Part shown: positions 5,581-6,292 of the stretch, one piece after another
Numbering within the stretch: the first letter of the stretch is position 1
How the letters are laid out: the number at the start of each line of letters is the position of its first letter
Assembly: GCA_934230685.1 (NCBI GenBank)
Contig: CAKQFF010000110.1
Span: forward strand, 1-6,292
Direction of reading: 5' to 3'
Length of the DNA: 6,292 nt
Source of the DNA: an uncultured Prevotella sp.
GTDB lineage: Bacteria; Bacteroidota; Bacteroidia; Bacteroidales; Bacteroidaceae
The notes under the pieces: model-generated
The model's database searches: none
The model's input: only the letters and a program-made list of their open reading frames with translations
What the model was told of the DNA's origin: nothing
Translations under genes and position numbers: made by a program

Positions 5581-5742
5581 CCCGAATACGCGGCGGGCAG
5601 GGGCTAAAAGAGGCTTCTGTCGATGGAGAAAACGCTTTATGTATGGCGGAAATAAGAGTTGGTAACTACAAATCAAAGGGAGCGCGCGCGGACAAGATAG
5701 GTCATTCTTGACAATATGATTGATATTATCGATAATTTGCAT
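5575..5742 (-). pseudogene. Probable truncated start of a helicase-like (PLD/SNF2-type) defence gene
   Basis: Seen: a 55-codon minus-strand frame starts with ATG at 5742-5740 behind a good Shine-Dalgarno GAGGTGGG (5753-5746) and ends at TAA 5577-5575. It begins MQIIDNINHIVKNDL and then turns into residues with no protein-like pattern (rich in Cys, Pro and Arg, no further match to anything I know). Known from memory: 'IIDNIN..(L/V)..DL' opens large phospholipase-D-like/SNF2 helicase proteins found in clostridial defence loci, where it is followed by a 'KxSIAAxCFS' segment that is absent here. Inference: only the first ~15 codons survive and a deletion or recombination joined them to unrelated DNA near 5697. 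It lies 70 bases downstream of the XRE gene on the same strand, consistent with a former operon. Bases 5576-5696 otherwise hold no gene I can support. Alternative: a small real protein of unknown function. Confidence 0.4.
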
Positions 5743-5812
5743 TTACCCACCTCAATAATTGGAGCTTTGTAATGATTCAGTTCCAATATCGTAAAACAGC
5801 AATTGCCATAAT

Positions 5813-6022
5813 TCACTTTTTATCTGGCACAATCTCCACAATATCCTCAATCCTGCAATCCAGCGCCGTACAAATCTTCACGAGTATCTCCGTGGTGACA
5901 TGCCCATTCCGTCCCATTTTAGTGACGGATGCTGGGCTGATACCCGCCTTTTCACACAGGTCTTTTTTCTTCATGTCTTTATCGATGAGCAGCTTCCAGA
6001 GTTTTTTATAACTCACAGACAT
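5813..6022 (-). CDS. XRE/Cro-type helix-turn-helix transcriptional regulator, 69 residues
   Basis: This small DNA-binding protein is nearly all a Cro/C1 helix-turn-helix domain: 'MKKKDLCEKAGISPASVTKM' (17-36) covers the two recognition helices, followed by 'HVTTEILVKICTALDCRIED' (41-60) and 'IVEIVPDKK'. Known: this single-domain group is abundant in clostridial mobile elements and beside restriction or helicase genes, where it usually represses its own operon. The start is ATG 6022-6020 with GGAGGA at 6036-6031, eight bases upstream. It appears intact. The gene downstream on the same strand is the helicase-like remnant, so the regulator may have lost its former target. An intrinsic terminator lies in its leader (6049-6078), and the likely promoter lies upstream of that. 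Confidence 0.88.
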   Translation of the reverse strand: MSVSYKKLWKLLIDKDMKKKDLCEKAGISPASVTKMGRNGHVTTEILVKICTALDCRIEDIVEIVPDKK

Positions 6023-6048
6023 AAAATATCTCCTCCGTACCGATATAC

Positions 6049-6078
6049 AAAAAATGCTCTGCCGCTTGGCAGAGCATT
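6049..6078 (-). terminator. Intrinsic terminator or attenuator in the XRE leader
   Basis: A perfect 10-bp stem, ATGCTCTGCC / GGCAGAGCAT (6077-6068 with 6063-6054), with a 4-base loop is followed on the minus strand by six T (6054-6049). The plus strand has no T-run on the other side (TCGGTC), so it is directional. It sits 27 bases upstream of the XRE start codon. Either it ends an upstream minus-strand transcript or it attenuates the XRE gene. Confidence 0.7.
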
Positions 6079-6136
6079 CGGTCTATTGCAGCCATACTGC
6101 CAAGGCCTATTCCAACACTTGACAGCGTTGTTTATA

Positions 6137-6165
6137 ATGATAGCACATTTTGACACAGTAAGCAA
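6137..6165 (-). promoter_or_regulatory. Possible promoter for the XRE gene
   Basis: On the minus strand TTGCTT (6165-6160) and TATCAT (6142-6137) are spaced by 17 bp, and the -10 is preceded by TGC (extended -10). The start would be near 6130, upstream of the hairpin at 6049-6078. The -35 is weak, and there is no room for a promoter between the hairpin and the gene, so this is the best candidate. Confidence 0.4.
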
Positions 6166-6240
6166 GAAAATGATAGATTTGCACGATTTTTGCAGCAATC
6201 ACAGCGCATAGATCTTTTTCGCAAATGGAGGATTTTTCTC

Positions 6241-6290
6241 TTGACTCTTCCGTTACGTCATAGTGTATGGTAAGCTCACACGGAGGAGGG
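6241..6290 (+). promoter_or_regulatory. Promoter with 19-bp spacer (MerR-activated type) and ribosome binding site of a gene beyond the window
   Basis: TTGACT (6241-6246) is followed after 19 bp by TATGGT (6266-6271). Spacers of 19-20 bp are characteristic of promoters that MerR-family activators twist into register, and such regulators often lie directly downstream of their own promoter. GGAGGAGGG (6282-6290) is a strong Shine-Dalgarno at the window edge, so a plus-strand gene should start within about ten bases past 6292. That the gene encodes a MerR protein is inference from the spacer and its general look. Confidence 0.5.
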
Positions 6291-6292
6291 AT

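Noticed and set aside
5433..5711. Plus-strand 92-codon frame after permease 2
   Set aside because: It starts inside permease 2 and runs straight through the terminator hairpin at 5544-5575; composition is not protein-like.
5725..5736. Perfect palindrome ATTATCGATAAT as a repressor operator
   Set aside because: It coincides exactly with the codons for Ile-Ile-Asp-Asn at the start of the helicase-like remnant, so coding origin explains it.
6119..6138. TTGACA followed by TATAAT on the plus strand
   Set aside because: The two hexamers are perfect, but only 8 bp separate them, too short for a sigma-A promoter.
6013..6198. Minus-strand 61-codon frame upstream of the XRE gene
   Set aside because: It runs through the perfect terminator hairpin and the XRE ribosome binding site and looks random.
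1..6292. CRISPR array, tRNA, rRNA or insertion sequence
   Set aside because: No spaced repeat series, cloverleaf, rRNA-like stretch or transposase motif was seen on either strand.

Overview
The window looks like an accessory or niche-adaptation region of a low-to-moderate-GC Firmicute, most likely a gut clostridium of the Oscillospiraceae/Ruminococcaceae type. This is inferred from strong AGGAGG-type ribosome binding sites, consensus sigma-A promoters, a CitB/DcuR-type two-component system of the Bacillota style, and small XRE and type I specificity genes of the kind common in clostridial mobile or defence loci. I cannot name the species.

Left edge (1-260): the first 30 codons of a minus-strand gene resembling a type I restriction-modification specificity (S) subunit run off the window. 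It has its own near-perfect promoter (TTGACA, 18 bp, TATAAT) and is divergent from the next operon.

Centre (260-5580), all on the plus strand: a promoter (TTGCAA, 17 bp, TATAAT) drives a DcuS/CitA-type sensor histidine kinase and an overlapping CitB/DcuR-type response regulator. The operon ends in a terminator built on a perfect 32-bp palindrome. A separate promoter then drives two tandem paralogous membrane permeases of the AzgA/PbuG (NCS2, purine) family. Each is 435 residues, and they align without gaps at about 67% identity by hand count. A strong hairpin terminator follows the second. The simplest reading is that the kinase senses an extracellular solute and the regulator switches on the permease pair. 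Two features make the ligand and substrate uncertain and interesting. The sensor domain lacks part of the carboxylate-binding set of DcuS and carries six cysteines. Both permeases replace the conserved FDT aspartate and the GTSTV segment of classical AzgA purine permeases in the same way.

Right edge (5575-6292): on the minus strand a short XRE-type repressor gene is followed by what looks like the first ~15 codons of a helicase-like defence gene, after which the similarity stops; I call this a remnant. The XRE leader contains a good intrinsic terminator between its likely promoter and its start codon, so it may be attenuated. At the extreme right a plus-strand promoter with a 19-bp spacer (MerR-activated type) and a ribosome binding site lead into a gene that starts just outside the window.

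Taken together, a sensor-regulator-transporter cassette sits between pieces of restriction/defence genes that lie on the opposite strand.
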